Shown: one piece after another, positions 63,116 to 64,000 of the stretch | How the letters are laid out: each line of letters begins with the position of its first letter | Numbering within the stretch: the first letter of the stretch is position 1 | Assembly: GCF_949628265.1 (NCBI RefSeq) | Contig: NC_088788.1 | Span: forward strand, 18,352,001 to 18,416,000 | DNA from: Cloeon dipterum | Taxonomy: Eukaryota > Arthropoda > Insecta > Ephemeroptera > Baetidae | Direction: 5' to 3' | DNA: 64,000 bases | The notes under the pieces: model-generated | Told to the model about the DNA's origin: nothing | Seen by the model: only the letters and a program-made list of their open reading frames with translations | The model's database searches: none | Made by a program: the position numbers and the translations under genes

Positions 63116-64000
63116 GCAAGTTCGCTCCCAGCATTACGCTTTCCCCCTTTTATTATTTTCCCAGAAGACAGGTTTATTAATGGCAACTGGGAACCCTGGG
63201 CAAGCTGAATTCCTCATGAGATGTCCTTGTCTTTGTTTTTATTTTGATTGAGTGGCGTCGTGCAAAATTAGCATTAAAATTAAGGAACGAAAGATGATGT
63301 GCTCCATATTTGGCAAAAGTCTATGTATGGTAAAGGGGGTTTGGAAAATTAAACACACCTCGCGACACTACTTGTTTTAATTTTTATCGCCACGTGTTGG
63401 TTTATTTTCCCGTTTAAATGTAAAATGGAATTCGCATAAACATAAGTATTTCAACGTATATTTTTGGTTTCACATCCTGGTAATGTGCTTGACGGTTAAT
63501 AATGTCGTTTTGTCTGCAAAATTTGAATATTTTTTAGATCTGTATTATTTTCTAACAAATTCAAGGATATTAAATTTGGAAAAAAGAGAAATACTTCTTT
63601 ATTATTTTAATGGGATAATATTTATACATGAGAGTTTTTACTGTAATCAGAAATATTTATTTTGTTAAAATACCATTTTTTATTTTCTTTGTGTTCAGGG
63701 CTTCAAATAAATTTAATTTTGGTTTCCATCGCGGAGGCAAGTTCTGTTCAAGCAGTTTTCTTCTGCTCTCCTCCTGTTGTAATTAGCAGAGCGCAGATTA
63801 CACATCGGGCTTGCGAATTCGCAAGGCATGTGTATTGTGCGGTGCTTGAGAGCTTTGACCTTTTAAGAGCTTACTCCGCGCTAAGTTGCTTCTCCGATTT
63901 TATCTGATGCCGCAAATAATTGTTATCTGTCAGCACTTTCCAACAAATTTAATTTTAAAAATATTTTATTTTTGTGCGTTATTTTATTATAATTTATTTC
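63116..64000 (+). other. First intron of the USP22/nonstop gene (partial)
   Basis: AT-rich DNA to the window edge. Frames such as 63662-63907 do not encode the expected zinc-finger continuation, so the second coding exon lies beyond base 64000. Confidence 0.5.

Overview
This is a piece of an animal nuclear genome, almost certainly an insect. Genes are split by short, AT-rich GT-AG introns, coding exons are clearly GC-richer than their surroundings, and a yellow/major-royal-jelly protein gene (a family found mainly in insects) sits among conserved metazoan housekeeping genes. The compact introns and one lineage-specific-looking gene would suit a small-genome insect such as a mayfly, but I cannot fix the order. 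There is no bacterial, viral or organellar block, no CRISPR array, no operon and no RNA gene that I could recognise.

Layout. 265-10761 (minus): N-terminal 1729 residues of the DOP1/Dopey trafficking protein, running off the left edge. 11725-14230 (minus): UTP15, nucleolar WD40 factor. 15511-16294 (plus): a small secreted or single-pass membrane protein with a possible stop-codon readthrough extension. 19962-23239 (plus): a small two-membrane-segment protein with one large intron. 23418-29938 (minus): CLEC16A/ema, 18 coding exons, tail-to-tail with the preceding gene. 31087-32476 (minus): mitochondrial enoyl-CoA hydratase (ECHS1). 33392-35454 (minus): an unrecognised leucine-rich protein. 36553-44314 (minus): membrane dipeptidase with an unusual N-terminal membrane anchor. 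47447-49765 (minus): a yellow-family secreted protein, with a possible 5' untranslated exon near 53.6 kb. 59534-61660 (minus): DCUN1D3-like, N-myristoylated cullin neddylation factor. 62996-63115 (plus): first coding exon of the USP22/nonstop deubiquitinase, running off the right edge.

The genes do not form one pathway. DOP1 (Golgi/endosome) and CLEC16A (endolysosome/autophagy) both act in membrane traffic; DCUN1D3 and USP22/nonstop both act in ubiquitin-type signalling. These are chance neighbours as far as the sequence shows. I rebuilt exon chains by hand from open frames, splice sites and phase; for DOP1, UTP15, CLEC16A, ECHS1, dipeptidase, yellow and DCUN1D3 every internal phase closes and family motifs run on across the joins.

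The more unusual points are an in-frame TAG followed by 39 open codons in the small membrane gene, the type II anchored dipeptidase, the unknown leucine-rich protein, a 417-bp tandem duplication, several inverted repeats, and non-canonical GC splice donors in DOP1 and probably USP22. I saw no convincing wholly new multi-gene system.
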